A stretch of 64,000 bases of DNA from Sphaerimonospora sp050942215 (GTDB lineage Bacteria; Actinomycetota; Actinomycetes; Streptosporangiales; Streptosporangiaceae): positions 682,001 to 746,000 of the forward strand of contig NZ_CP192056.1 of NCBI RefSeq assembly GCF_050942215.1, in the 5' to 3' direction. Shown here piece by piece: positions 16,090 to 24,053 of this stretch. Made by a program: the position numbers and the translations under genes. Within the stretch, counting starts at the first letter, position 1. Each line of letters begins with the position of its first letter. A model generated the notes under the pieces. That model ran no database searches and was not told the DNA's origin. It saw nothing but the letters and a program-made list of their open reading frames with translations.

Positions 16090-17154
16090 ATGGCCGACCG
16101 GTTGGCAGAGGTACGGCTCGCGCCGTACACGACGTTGCGATTGGGCGGTCCCGCCCGAGCCTTCGTGGAGGCCCGTTCCCCGGAAGAGATCGTCGGCGTC
16201 GTGGCCGGGGCCGACCGCGACGGCGAGGCCGTGCTGGTTCTCGGCGGCGGCAGCAATCTCGTCGTCTCCGATGACGGATTCGACGGCCTCGCCGTACACG
16301 TGTCCAGCGAGGGGATCGACGTCGCCGGGGACGGAGCGGACGGCGAGCGGGTCGTGATCACCGCGCAGGCGGGGGAGGACTGGGACGCCCTGGTCGCCCG
16401 ATGCGTCGACGAGGGCTGGTCGGGGATCGAGTGCCTCTCGGGGATCCCGGGCCGGGTGGGCTCCACGCCGATACAGAATGTCGGCGCGTACGGCCAGGAG
16501 GTCGCTCAGACGATCATCGGAGTCCGCGTCTACGACCGGACGACCGGGCGGACACGTGACCTGACGCCCGCCGAGTGCGGCTTCGCCTACCGGCACAGCG
16601 CGTTCAAGGACGACCCGGGACGGCACGTCGTACTGGCGGTCACCTATGCCCTGAACAGGTCAGAGCTGTCGGGGCCGATCGCGTACAAGGAACTGGCGGA
16701 ACGGCTCGGCGTGCGGCCGGGCGACCGGGTGCCGCTGGCGCAGGCCCGCGCCGCCGTGCTCGACCTGCGCCGGGGCAAGGGCATGGTGCTCGATCCCGCC
16801 GATCCGGACACCCGCAGCGCCGGATCGTTCTTCACCAACCCCGTCCTCACCGCGGAGCGGGCCGCCGACCTCGCTTCGCGCGCCCCCGGCCATCCCCGAT
16901 GGGAGATGCCGGACGGCTCGGGCTCGGTCAAGGTGCCGGCCGCCTGGCTGATCGAGAACGCGGGGTACCCCAAGGGGTACGAAAAGGGCGCGGTGCGCAT
17001 CTCGACCAAGCACACGCTGGCCCTCACCAACCCCACGGCCACGGCGTCCACCCGCGACCTGCTGGCTCTGGCCAGGGAGGTCCGTGACGGCGTGCACGAG
17101 AAGTTCGGCGTGGTGCTCGTGAACGAACCCGTGCTGGTGGGGGTCTCCCTCTGA
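16090..17154 (+). CDS. murB: UDP-N-acetylmuramate dehydrogenase
   Basis: The 354-aa FAD enzyme reduces UDP-GlcNAc-enolpyruvate to UDP-MurNAc in peptidoglycan synthesis. The FAD motif is LGGGSNLVVSDDGFDGLAV and GIPGRVGSTPIQNVGAYGQE. The substrate site is YRHSAFK, and the catalytic serine is Ser246 in AGSFFTNP. It is a type I MurB. The ATG at 16090 was chosen because GAGAGG lies 4 bases upstream; a GTG at 16069 is in frame but its extra residues are not conserved. Confidence 0.95.
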   Translation: MADRLAEVRLAPYTTLRLGGPARAFVEARSPEEIVGVVAGADRDGEAVLVLGGGSNLVVSDDGFDGLAVHVSSEGIDVAGDGADGERVVITAQAGEDWDALVARCVDEGWSGIECLSGIPGRVGSTPIQNVGAYGQEVAQTIIGVRVYDRTTGRTRDLTPAECGFAYRHSAFKDDPGRHVVLAVTYALNRSELSGPIAYKELAERLGVRPGDRVPLAQARAAVLDLRRGKGMVLDPADPDTRSAGSFFTNPVLTAERAADLASRAPGHPRWEMPDGSGSVKVPAAWLIENAGYPKGYEKGAVRISTKHTLALTNPTATASTRDLLALAREVRDGVHEKFGVVLVNEPVLVGVSL

Positions 17155-17361
17155 GGGACCGAGCACCTGACCAGGCCCTGACCAGGCCGGAATCAGGCCA
17201 GGGTAAGACCCGATAAGCAATCATGAGGGTGTCTTAGGAGTCCTGTGGCACAGGACGGGCCGATGCACGGCGATAGATAGGGCATCCGCCCGATGTGGCC
17301 GGAGGGGCCTTAGACCGAGCCTTGAGTGTGTAAACGAATGACACACGCGAGGAGAGACCAC

Positions 17362-17535
17362 ATGGGTCCCGAACTGCACTACGAGCTGATGAAGAGCCTC
17401 TCCGCCGAGCGGAGGGAGGAGGCGGCCCGGCAGCGTCTCATCCGCCGGGTGCGGGCCGCGAAGAAGGAGGACAAGCGGTCGGACGGCGCGCGGCGCCGTA
17501 CGCGTGCCGACTCCGGCGAGCTCTCCCCGTCATGA
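17362..17535 (+). CDS. Small basic actinobacterial hypothetical protein
   Basis: A 57-aa ORF reads MGPELHYELMKSLSAERREE and continues with Arg/Lys-rich helical sequence (RLIRRVRAAKKEDKRSDG). The ATG at 17362 has GGAGAG 5 bases upstream. Proteins beginning P-E-L-H-Y-E-L occur widely in actinomycetes as short uncharacterised ORFs. It is likely a coiled amphipathic helix; function is unknown. A hairpin terminator follows. Confidence 0.7.
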   Translation: MGPELHYELMKSLSAERREEAARQRLIRRVRAAKKEDKRSDGARRRTRADSGELSPS

Positions 17536-17548
17536 TCCGCGTACGAAG

Positions 17549-17578
17549 GCCCGGCCGGGCCCTCCCTCCCGGCCGGGC
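17549..17578 (+). terminator. GC-rich hairpin terminator after the small basic protein
   Basis: GCCCGGCCGGG pairs perfectly with CCCGGCCGGGC around an 8-base loop, and TT follows. It lies 13 bases after the stop of the small ORF and 90 bases before the next gene. Confidence 0.6.
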
Positions 17579-17667
17579 TTGGCGGCCCCCCTGAATAAGC
17601 TCTGACGTGCCGTTGAGCGTGGAGCGAACCCCCAGAAAATCGGGCGAAATGCCGTGGGCGGCGTGAC

Positions 17668-20565
17668 ATGCTGGACGTCATGACGTCCCGCGCAGTGAGC
17701 CCTGTCTTCGTCGGGCGGGAAGTGGAACTGGAGGCCTTGGGGGAGGCCTTCGACCAGGCCCGCAAGCAGGCCATGGCGGCGGTGCTCCTCGGGGGCGAGG
17801 CCGGTGTCGGGAAGACCCGGCTGATCAACCGCTTCGTCGAGCAGACCGGCGAGGTGGACGTCCACGTGCTGATCGGGGGCTGCGTGGAACTGTCCGCCGA
17901 GGGCCTCGCCTACGCCCCGTTCACCGCGGCGCTGCGCCAGCTCGTCAGGGAGACGAGCGCGGCCGAGGTGGCCGCGCTCCTCCCGGAGGGGGCCGGCCGT
18001 GACCTGGCCCGCCTCCTGCCGGAGTTCGGCGAGCCCAGCGGGGACAGCGAGACGGAGACGGCCCGTGCCCGGCTCTTCGAGCTGATCCTCATGCTGCTGG
18101 AACGGCTAGCGGAGCGGCGGCCGGTGGTCCTCGTCATCGAGGACATCCACTGGGCCGACCGGTCGAGCCGCGATCTGATCGCGTTCCTCAGCCGTAACCT
18201 CAGGACCTCGCCGGTCCTCATGGTCATGACCTACCGGTCCGACGAGCTGCACCGCACCCATCCCCTCCGGCCGGTGCTCGCCGAGCTGGGCCGGGTCGAC
18301 GGCGTCGTCCGCGTCGAGCTGCCGCGTTTCACCCAGGACGAGGTCGCCGCGCAGATGGCCGGAATCCTCGGCGTCACCCCGGAACTCGCCCGGGTGGACA
18401 CGGTCTTCGAGCGCAGCGGCGGCATCCCGCTGTTCGTGGAGGCCATCCTCGACTCCGGCGACGACTGCTCGGTCCCCGACTCGCTCCACGACCTGATCCT
18501 CGGCTCCATCGAGCGCCTGCCCGAGGAGACCCAGCGGGTGCTCCGTACGGCCGCCGCCGGGGGCGTCCGGGTGGGGCACGCGCTGCTCGCAGCGGTCAGC
18601 GTGCTGTCCGGTACCGAGCTCGAGGACGCGCTGCGGCCCGCGATCGCGGCCAACGTCCTGCAGGTCGCCGACGGGGGAGCGTACGCGTTCCGGCACGCGC
18701 TCATCCGTGAGGCCGTCCACGACGAGCTGCTGCCGGGCGAGCACGCCCGGATGCACGCGCGGTACGCCGAAGAGATCGAGCGGGACCGCTCGCTCGTGCC
18801 GCCGGGCCGGGCGGTCATCGAGATCGCCCATCACTGGTACTCGGCGCGCGACGACCTGTGGGCGTTGATCTCGGCCTGGGAGGCGGCGGGAGAGGCCGCC
18901 ATGTCGTTCGCGTACACCGAGCAGATCCAGCTGCTCGAACGCGTGCTGACCCTGTGGGACAAGGTGCCGGACGCCGCGGAGCGCCTCGGCGTCGACTATG
19001 TGACGATCCTGGAACGTGCCTCCGAGGCGGCACACGTCAGCGGCGACATGGACCGCTCTTTGAAGTTCGTCCGGGCGGCGCTGCGCGAGCTCGACGAGAA
19101 CACCGCGCCCGAGCGGGTGGCCGAACTGCTGGTGCGCCGGGCGAACATCAAGACTCAGAAGGGCAAGCCGGGCGCGCTCGACGACCTCCGCCATGCCGAG
19201 CGCCTGGTCCCGCTGCCGACCGAGGCCCGGGCCATCGTGCTCACCCGGTTGGGCACGGTGCTCATGGCGGCCGACGAGCGGGTCGAGGGCGCGACCGTCA
19301 CCCATGAGGCGCTGCGCATCGCCCGGCAGATGGGCGACGAATGCCAGGAGGCCGACCTGCTGGTCAACCTGGCGCTCGGTCACTCCATGGCCGGAGACAT
19401 GGAGACGACGTTCATGATCAACGAACGTGCTCTGGCCATCGGGAAACGGCTGGACTCCCCCCGCATCGTGCTGCGCGCGCTGGCCAACAACGTGGACGCG
19501 CTCGACAACCTCGGCCGGTCGGAGGAGGCGGTCGCGCTCGCCGTCGAAGGGGAGAGGCTCGCCCGGCGGTACGGCCGCTACCGCCATCAGGGGGTGTTCA
19601 TCGCCAACAACCGGGCGGAGGCGCTGGCCTCGCTCGGCCGCTGGGACGAGGCCATCCAGGTCGTCGAAGGCGCGATCAGGATGGGCTCGGCGCCGCGCAA
19701 TCGCTGGCATCTGCTGCGGGTGCACGCGGAGATCGCCATCGCCCGAGGGGAGGAGGATCTCGCGCGGGAGTTCCTCACCGAGGTCGGCGCCTTCACCCCG
19801 CAGAGGGACGAATGGGCCCAGGAGCGGACGAACAACGCCCGTTTGCTGCTCGCCTGGCACCTGATGCGCGGTGAACCGCTGGACGCGCTGGAAGCCGCGA
19901 TGGGGACGCTGGTCGATCCGCCGCCGTCGAGCAAGGCCATGCTGGGCTGGCGGCTGTTCGCCTCGATCCGGCTCGTCTGCGACGCGGCCGAGCCCGTCGA
20001 CGCCCGCCGGGCCGGTGCGCTGCGTGCCAGGGCCGACGAGCTGGCGGCCGTCATGGGAGGCAACGGTCCGGTGAGCGAGGCCTTCCGTCTTGTCTACCGC
20101 GGTGATTTCGACGCGGCAGCCCGGGCGTGGCAGCGGATGGGGCGGCCGTACGTCCGGGCCGAGGCGCTGCTGCAGGCGGCGGCCGGAGCCGCCGCATCAG
20201 GTGATCGCGAGGGGGCGTCGGCCCGGCTGCGCGAGGCGCATCCGCTCGCCACGGCCCTGCGGGCCGCCCCGCTCGTGACCCGGATCGAGACCCTCGCCCG
20301 CCGTGTCGGCGCCCAACTGAACGATGCCCCCGTACGGCGGGCCGCCCCGGCCGCGCGGACCGCCACCCCGGCGGCGCTGACGCGGCGTGAGCTCGAGGTG
20401 CTCCGGCTGGTCGCGGCCGGCCGGAGCAACCGCGATATCGCGGCCGAGCTGTTCATCTCGGCCAAGACCGTGAGCGTCCACGTGTCGAACATCCTGCCGA
20501 AGCTGGGCGTCTCCACCCGGGCCGAGGCGGCGGCCGCCGCCCACCGTCTGTCGCTCCTGACCTGA
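17668..20565 (+). CDS. LAL-type LuxR-family transcriptional regulator
   Basis: The product is a 965-aa regulator. An N-terminal AAA/ATPase domain has Walker A LLGGEAGVGKTRL (residues 42-50) and Walker B VVLVIEDIHWAD. A long TPR-like helical middle follows, and a C-terminal LuxR helix-turn-helix (about 903-962) has TRRELEVLRLVAAGRSNRDI and ISAKTVSVHVSNILPKLGV. LAL regulators often activate pathway-specific or antibiotic clusters, but no biosynthetic cluster is adjacent. The start is ATG 17668 or 17680. The following 110 bases to the next convergent gene contain short repeats. Confidence 0.93.
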   Translation: MLDVMTSRAVSPVFVGREVELEALGEAFDQARKQAMAAVLLGGEAGVGKTRLINRFVEQTGEVDVHVLIGGCVELSAEGLAYAPFTAALRQLVRETSAAEVAALLPEGAGRDLARLLPEFGEPSGDSETETARARLFELILMLLERLAERRPVVLVIEDIHWADRSSRDLIAFLSRNLRTSPVLMVMTYRSDELHRTHPLRPVLAELGRVDGVVRVELPRFTQDEVAAQMAGILGVTPELARVDTVFERSGGIPLFVEAILDSGDDCSVPDSLHDLILGSIERLPEETQRVLRTAAAGGVRVGHALLAAVSVLSGTELEDALRPAIAANVLQVADGGAYAFRHALIREAVHDELLPGEHARMHARYAEEIERDRSLVPPGRAVIEIAHHWYSARDDLWALISAWEAAGEAAMSFAYTEQIQLLERVLTLWDKVPDAAERLGVDYVTILERASEAAHVSGDMDRSLKFVRAALRELDENTAPERVAELLVRRANIKTQKGKPGALDDLRHAERLVPLPTEARAIVLTRLGTVLMAADERVEGATVTHEALRIARQMGDECQEADLLVNLALGHSMAGDMETTFMINERALAIGKRLDSPRIVLRALANNVDALDNLGRSEEAVALAVEGERLARRYGRYRHQGVFIANNRAEALASLGRWDEAIQVVEGAIRMGSAPRNRWHLLRVHAEIAIARGEEDLAREFLTEVGAFTPQRDEWAQERTNNARLLLAWHLMRGEPLDALEAAMGTLVDPPPSSKAMLGWRLFASIRLVCDAAEPVDARRAGALRARADELAAVMGGNGPVSEAFRLVYRGDFDAAARAWQRMGRPYVRAEALLQAAAGAAASGDREGASARLREAHPLATALRAAPLVTRIETLARRVGAQLNDAPVRRAAPAARTATPAALTRRELEVLRLVAAGRSNRDIAAELFISAKTVSVHVSNILPKLGVSTRAEAAAAAHRLSLLT

Positions 20566-20675
20566 GCCGGCCCGTCGAGCCGGCCCGTCGAGCCGGCCTG
20601 CCGCGCTGGACTGCCGCGCTGGACTGTCAAGCCGGACTGGGGATTCGGCCTGTTGACCCGGTCTGCCGGACCGAC

Positions 20676-21245
20676 CTATGTCAGCAGGGGTTCCGCCAGC
20701 AGAAGCAGGCCGAAGGCGGCGAAGGCCGCTGCCGCGCCGTACCTGATCCACTTCTCGGGGAGATGGGCGCCGAGCCAGCGGCCGACGAGGATGGCCAGCG
20801 CGTCGGCGGCGACCATGCCGATCGTGGAGCCGACCCACGTGCCGAGCCAGCCGTGCTGGGTGGCCAGGGTGATCGTCGCGAGCATGGTCTTGTCACCGAG
20901 CTCGCTGAGGAAGAACGCGACGGTGACGGCGAAGAACGCGTTCCGCCTGGTTCTCGCCGCCTTGGCCGACTCCTCCTCGGTGAGCTCGTCGCCGCGGAGC
21001 GTCCAGGCGGCGAAGCCGAGGAACGCCAGCCCGGCGACGACGGAGATGGTCGTGGTGGGCAGCGCGTCGCCGACCACCCGGCCGAGGGCCACACTGGCGA
21101 GATGCACCGCCGCCGTCGCGAGCGTGATGCCCGCCAGCACCGGCAGCGGTTTGAACCTGGTCGCGAAGGTCAGTGCCATGAGCTGGCTCTTGTCGCCGAG
21201 CTCGGCCACGAAGATGACCACGAGGGAGATCCAGAAGGCTTGCAC
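20676..21245 (-). CDS. TMEM165/GDT1-family (UPF0016) transporter
   Basis: The 189-aa membrane protein has the two family signatures E-x-G-D-K-S/T: AELGDKSQLMALTFATR and SELGDKTMLATITLATQ. About six helices are seen. Members export or exchange Mn2+ (and Ca2+ in eukaryotes). The GTG at 21245 was chosen because the longer frame beyond it reads non-hydrophobic sequence that belongs to the leader RNA, and GGAAAGG precedes this start. A yybP-ykoY riboswitch in the leader supports a manganese role. Confidence 0.93.
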   Translation of the reverse strand: MQAFWISLVVIFVAELGDKSQLMALTFATRFKPLPVLAGITLATAAVHLASVALGRVVGDALPTTTISVVAGLAFLGFAAWTLRGDELTEEESAKAARTRRNAFFAVTVAFFLSELGDKTMLATITLATQHGWLGTWVGSTIGMVAADALAILVGRWLGAHLPEKWIRYGAAAAFAAFGLLLLAEPLLT

Positions 21246-21334
21246 CGGCCGCCTTTCCGTAGGTGCGGCCGGGCCGTGGTTCCGTACCCGTGGGAGTCGG
21301 GGACAGGCTCCGGCCCGGCAGCATGGTGGACATG

Positions 21335-21455
21335 ACTGTCGGGCCGAAGGTCTCGTCCGCCGCATGGGCTCCACGACCGGGCATTACGGGCGCGAACGCC
21401 CGGGCCAGTATGTCGATCAGTGGATTTGGGACTACTCCCCTTCGGGTATCCCGAG
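21335..21455 (-). promoter_or_regulatory. yybP-ykoY (Mn2+) riboswitch
   Basis: On the minus strand the leader of the TMEM165 gene contains, in order, GGGGAGTAG (21433-21441), CGACATACT (21407-21415), a G/C helix, and CGAGACCTTCG (21345-21355). These are the conserved blocks of the yybP-ykoY family, which binds Mn2+ and turns on Mn2+-exporter genes. The aptamer sits about 100 bases before the GTG. The assignment is by eye from known consensus; a covariance-model scan was not run. Confidence 0.8.
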
Positions 21456-21539
21456 TTTAGCCGCTCACGACGGTGCCATGGCAAGGGGCCGACGATGCGG
21501 CACCGCGGCGAGCCCGCGCCCGCGACCGGTCTGCCGGAA

Positions 21540-21870
21540 GCGTCGCCGATGTCGGGACGCCCACACTGAGCGGACCGCCCGGCGCGGGAAGAACGACATT
21601 CGCAAAGTCGAGCTTTCCCGGCCAGTGTATTGTATCGACGGATGAGTTACACCCGCGAACGGCCGGAGCACGGAATGACCTCTCCATAGACGATCTCTCT
21701 CGAAATCCTGCTGAAGATCGTGGAATGCGGAGTGGAGCGGCGGCCTCTCGCCGTCCTGGATGCGACGTTCCTTGATGTGTACGCCCGGGGCTCGCGCCGG
21801 CGCGAGAAGTTCCAGCCATCGCCGTCGTTCCGTGGCGTTGTCGTCCCGGGTTCATGCTGGAGGGTCTGAA
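21540..21870 (+). pseudogene. Decayed P-loop polynucleotide kinase-like gene
   Basis: One frame gives LSGPPGAGRTTFAKSSFPG then CIVSTDELHPR, the start of an AAA/polynucleotide-kinase domain of the GPPGAGKSTFAR type but with the Walker A lysine changed to Arg. Near 21700-21715 the homologous sequence continues in another frame (EILLKIVECGVERRPLAVLD then ATFLDVYARG), matching the D-A-T-F/N motif of the same family, and then ends at a stop about 21868. A frameshift and a lost catalytic lysine mark it as a pseudogene. Confidence 0.6.
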
Positions 21871-22146
21871 AGGGCTCGACAGGGTGAGGGCGATCGAGCA
21901 TGTTCACGCGATCCTCATATCTTTCGCCATCATGATGCTCGCCTGGTTCGTTTCGAGTCGGTCCTTGATCGATGCCATAATCGATGTCACGGTGGAAACC
22001 GCCGAACAAGCCTGGGTGGCGAATTTCGTCCCCCGGCCTGCCGGCCGCCGTCATCGGCAACGAGTACGTGCGACGACCTGAGGACAAGGCGCGGAAGATG
22101 TCGAAATAAGCGGATCGGCGCCTCCGAAGGGTGGGAGCTGTACACA
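21871..22146. other. Low-GC remnant between the kinase relic and trmB
   Basis: No intact gene was recognised. The sequence is less GC-rich than its neighbours and has the odd codons of recently acquired or decaying DNA. One short frame (21854-22081) contains a hydrophobic segment AILISFAIMMLAWFV but no conserved partner and no ribosome site; I regard it as decayed. Confidence 0.35.
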
Positions 22147-22758
22147 TTGAAAAGCGGACAATATCTGACGTCCGGCAGATCGCGGATGTCTGCCGCCAAG
22201 CGTGATGGCCTGGAGCGGCTCTGGCCGTTATACGGGCTGGAAGCGGAGAGCGTGGCGGAATTCTCCCCACAGATCATCGACGTCGGCTTCGGAAACGGCG
22301 AGTCCACCCTCGATCTGATATCGCGGACCTGCACAGAGCGTATCCTGGCGGTTGACATTTATCGCCCAGGAGTGGCCTCGCTGCTGCTGAGCCTTCCGGC
22401 TGATCAGGCGCAGCGAGTCCGTATTGTTCGTGGCGACATAATGGAAGTCCTCCCTTTCGTCGCTCCCGAGACACTGCAGCTGATTCAAGTCCTGTTCCCC
22501 GACCCCTGGCCGAAACGGAGACACAGCCGGCGCCGCCTTCTGCGGCCGGACACACTCCCGCTGTTCACGTCACGCCTGGCCCGCGACGGTGTTCTGTTCG
22601 TCGCGAGCGACGATCACGGCTACGCCGGCGAGATTCACCAGGCCTGCCGGCGGCTGAGCGACCTGGCCGTCACGAGACCGCCATCGCGAGCGAGCACCAA
22701 GTATGGGAGGAGGAGTGATTCGGTCTACGAGCTGGCCTGGCGTCGAGTAGCCACATGA
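22147..22758 (+). CDS. trmB: tRNA (guanine-N7-)-methyltransferase
   Basis: The 203-aa enzyme methylates G46 of tRNA using SAM. Motif I is IIDVGFGNGESTLDL and the TrmB signature is LFPDPWPKRRHSRRRLL. It is at the short end for TrmB. The start is inferred as TTG 22147 with GGGAG 8 bases upstream; the next Met is 40 bases on. GC3 is lower than in neighbouring genes (AAA, ATA, CAA and AGA codons appear), which with the adjacent pseudogene suggests transferred or relaxed DNA. An additional TrmB elsewhere in the genome is possible. Confidence 0.85.
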   Translation: MKSGQYLTSGRSRMSAAKRDGLERLWPLYGLEAESVAEFSPQIIDVGFGNGESTLDLISRTCTERILAVDIYRPGVASLLLSLPADQAQRVRIVRGDIMEVLPFVAPETLQLIQVLFPDPWPKRRHSRRRLLRPDTLPLFTSRLARDGVLFVASDDHGYAGEIHQACRRLSDLAVTRPPSRASTKYGRRSDSVYELAWRRVAT

Positions 22759-23022
22759 GCCCGGTGTGCGGCCATATCGCGGGCGGAGACGTACCGCGTG
22801 CCGGCGGAGTGGGCGGTCCGAGATCGCGGGCGTCGCCGGCCGACGGTACGCCCGCGTACGTCCCGTGATCGGCCGCTGCCGGTCACCGGCCGGGAATCGG
22901 GATCTCCGGTTCGACCCGGTGAGCCGCTGACGGCCAGACCTGCCAAAAACGGCGGACGGATCTCGGCTCGGGTGAGTTTGGACTCCGTCGGACCCGTCGG
23001 GGATGCTGGGAGCGTGCCGACT

Positions 23023-24042
23023 ATGACTACTCCGCTCGCGGAGGTCGCGACCTCCAACGCGTCGTTGCGTGCGTTCCTGCACGGATTGCCCGGGGTCGAC
23101 CGGGTGGGCGCGGACGCCCGGGCCGCGATGCTGGGCACGCGATCGATCAAGACCACGGCCAAGCGGCAGGCCATCGACCTGGCCGTCCGCATGGTCGACC
23201 TGACCACGCTCGAAGGCGCGGACACCCCCGGCAAGGTCAGGGCGATGTGCGCCAAGGCCGTACGGCCCGACCCGGCCGACGCGTCCGTCCCGCCGGTCGC
23301 CGCCGTCTGCGTCTACCCCGATCTCGTCGCGACCGCCGTACAGGCGCTCCGGGGCACCGACGTGAAGGTGGCGTCGGTCGCGACGGCCTTCCCCAGCGGG
23401 CGCTCGTCGCTGGAGGTGAAGGTGGCGGAGACCCGGTTCGCGGTCGCCGCCGGAGCGGCCGAGGTCGACATGGTGATCGACCGTGGCGCCTTCCTCGCCG
23501 GCGACTACCTCAAGGTCTTCGAGGAGATCGCCGCCGTCAGGGCCGCGTGCGGTCGTGTCGGCGGCGTGCGGGACGACAATGGCGCCGGAGGCGTGCGGGA
23601 CGAAAACGGTGGCGGAGGCGCGCGGGAAGAGCACGGCGCCCATCTGAAGGTGATCCTGGAGACCGGCGAGCTCGCGACGTACGACAACGTGCGGCGCGCG
23701 TCCTGGCTCGCGATGCTCGCCGGAGCCGACTTCATCAAGACCTCGACCGGCAAGGTGTCCCCGGCCGCGACCCTGCCCGTGACACTGATCATGCTGGAGG
23801 CCGTACGGGACTTCGCCCGGCGGACCGGGCGGAAGATCGGCGTCAAGCCCGCCGGCGGCATCCGTACCACAAAGGACGCGATCAAATATCTGGTGCTGGT
23901 CAACGAGACAGCCGGCCCCGATCGGCTCACCCCCGACCTGTTCAGGCTCGGCGCTTCTTCGCTGCTCAACGACCTGCTGATGCAGCGGCAGAAGATGGCC
24001 ACCGGCCGATACGCCGGCCCCGACTACTTCACACTCGACTAG
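23023..24042 (+). CDS. deoC: Deoxyribose-phosphate aldolase (with 27-aa repeat insertion)
   Basis: The 339-aa class I aldolase cleaves 2-deoxyribose 5-phosphate to glyceraldehyde 3-phosphate and acetaldehyde. The Schiff-base lysine is Lys239 in ADFIKTSTGKVSP, with the partner Lys275 in GVKPAGGIRTT. Actinobacterial/eukaryotic long DeoC proteins are similar, but residues 180-206 are three imperfect 9-residue repeats (GGVRDDNGA, GGVRDENGG, GGAREEHGA). The acetaldehyde product links to the two aldehyde dehydrogenase genes that follow. The ATG at 23023 is preferred over the upstream GTG at 23014. Confidence 0.93.
   Translation: MTTPLAEVATSNASLRAFLHGLPGVDRVGADARAAMLGTRSIKTTAKRQAIDLAVRMVDLTTLEGADTPGKVRAMCAKAVRPDPADASVPPVAAVCVYPDLVATAVQALRGTDVKVASVATAFPSGRSSLEVKVAETRFAVAAGAAEVDMVIDRGAFLAGDYLKVFEEIAAVRAACGRVGGVRDDNGAGGVRDENGGGGAREEHGAHLKVILETGELATYDNVRRASWLAMLAGADFIKTSTGKVSPAATLPVTLIMLEAVRDFARRTGRKIGVKPAGGIRTTKDAIKYLVLVNETAGPDRLTPDLFRLGASSLLNDLLMQRQKMATGRYAGPDYFTLD
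23560..23640 (+). repeat. 27-bp x 3 in-frame repeat within deoC
   Basis: Three contiguous 27-bp units (23560-23586, 23587-23613, 23614-23640) share GGCGTGCGGGACGA-type cores with a few changes. They encode three 9-aa repeats inserted between the helix ending AAVRAACGRV and the strand HLKVILETGEL. Confidence 0.9.
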
Positions 24043-24053
24043 AGGCTGACGTG

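Noticed and set aside
15739..16626. Minus-strand frame across murB and the disordered ORF
   Set aside because: It is antisense to murB; the murB start, motifs and ribosome site are clear.
17240..17256. Small hairpin GTCCTGT / ACAGGAC after murB as a terminator
   Set aside because: Only 7 bp with a 3-base loop and no T tract; too weak to call.
17668..20565. LAL regulator as evidence of a biosynthetic gene cluster
   Set aside because: No PKS, NRPS, terpene or other cluster genes lie within several kilobases on either side.
20653..21645. 330-codon plus-strand frame across the TMEM165 gene
   Set aside because: It is antisense to the transporter and its riboswitch, has no ribosome site and no recognisable domain.
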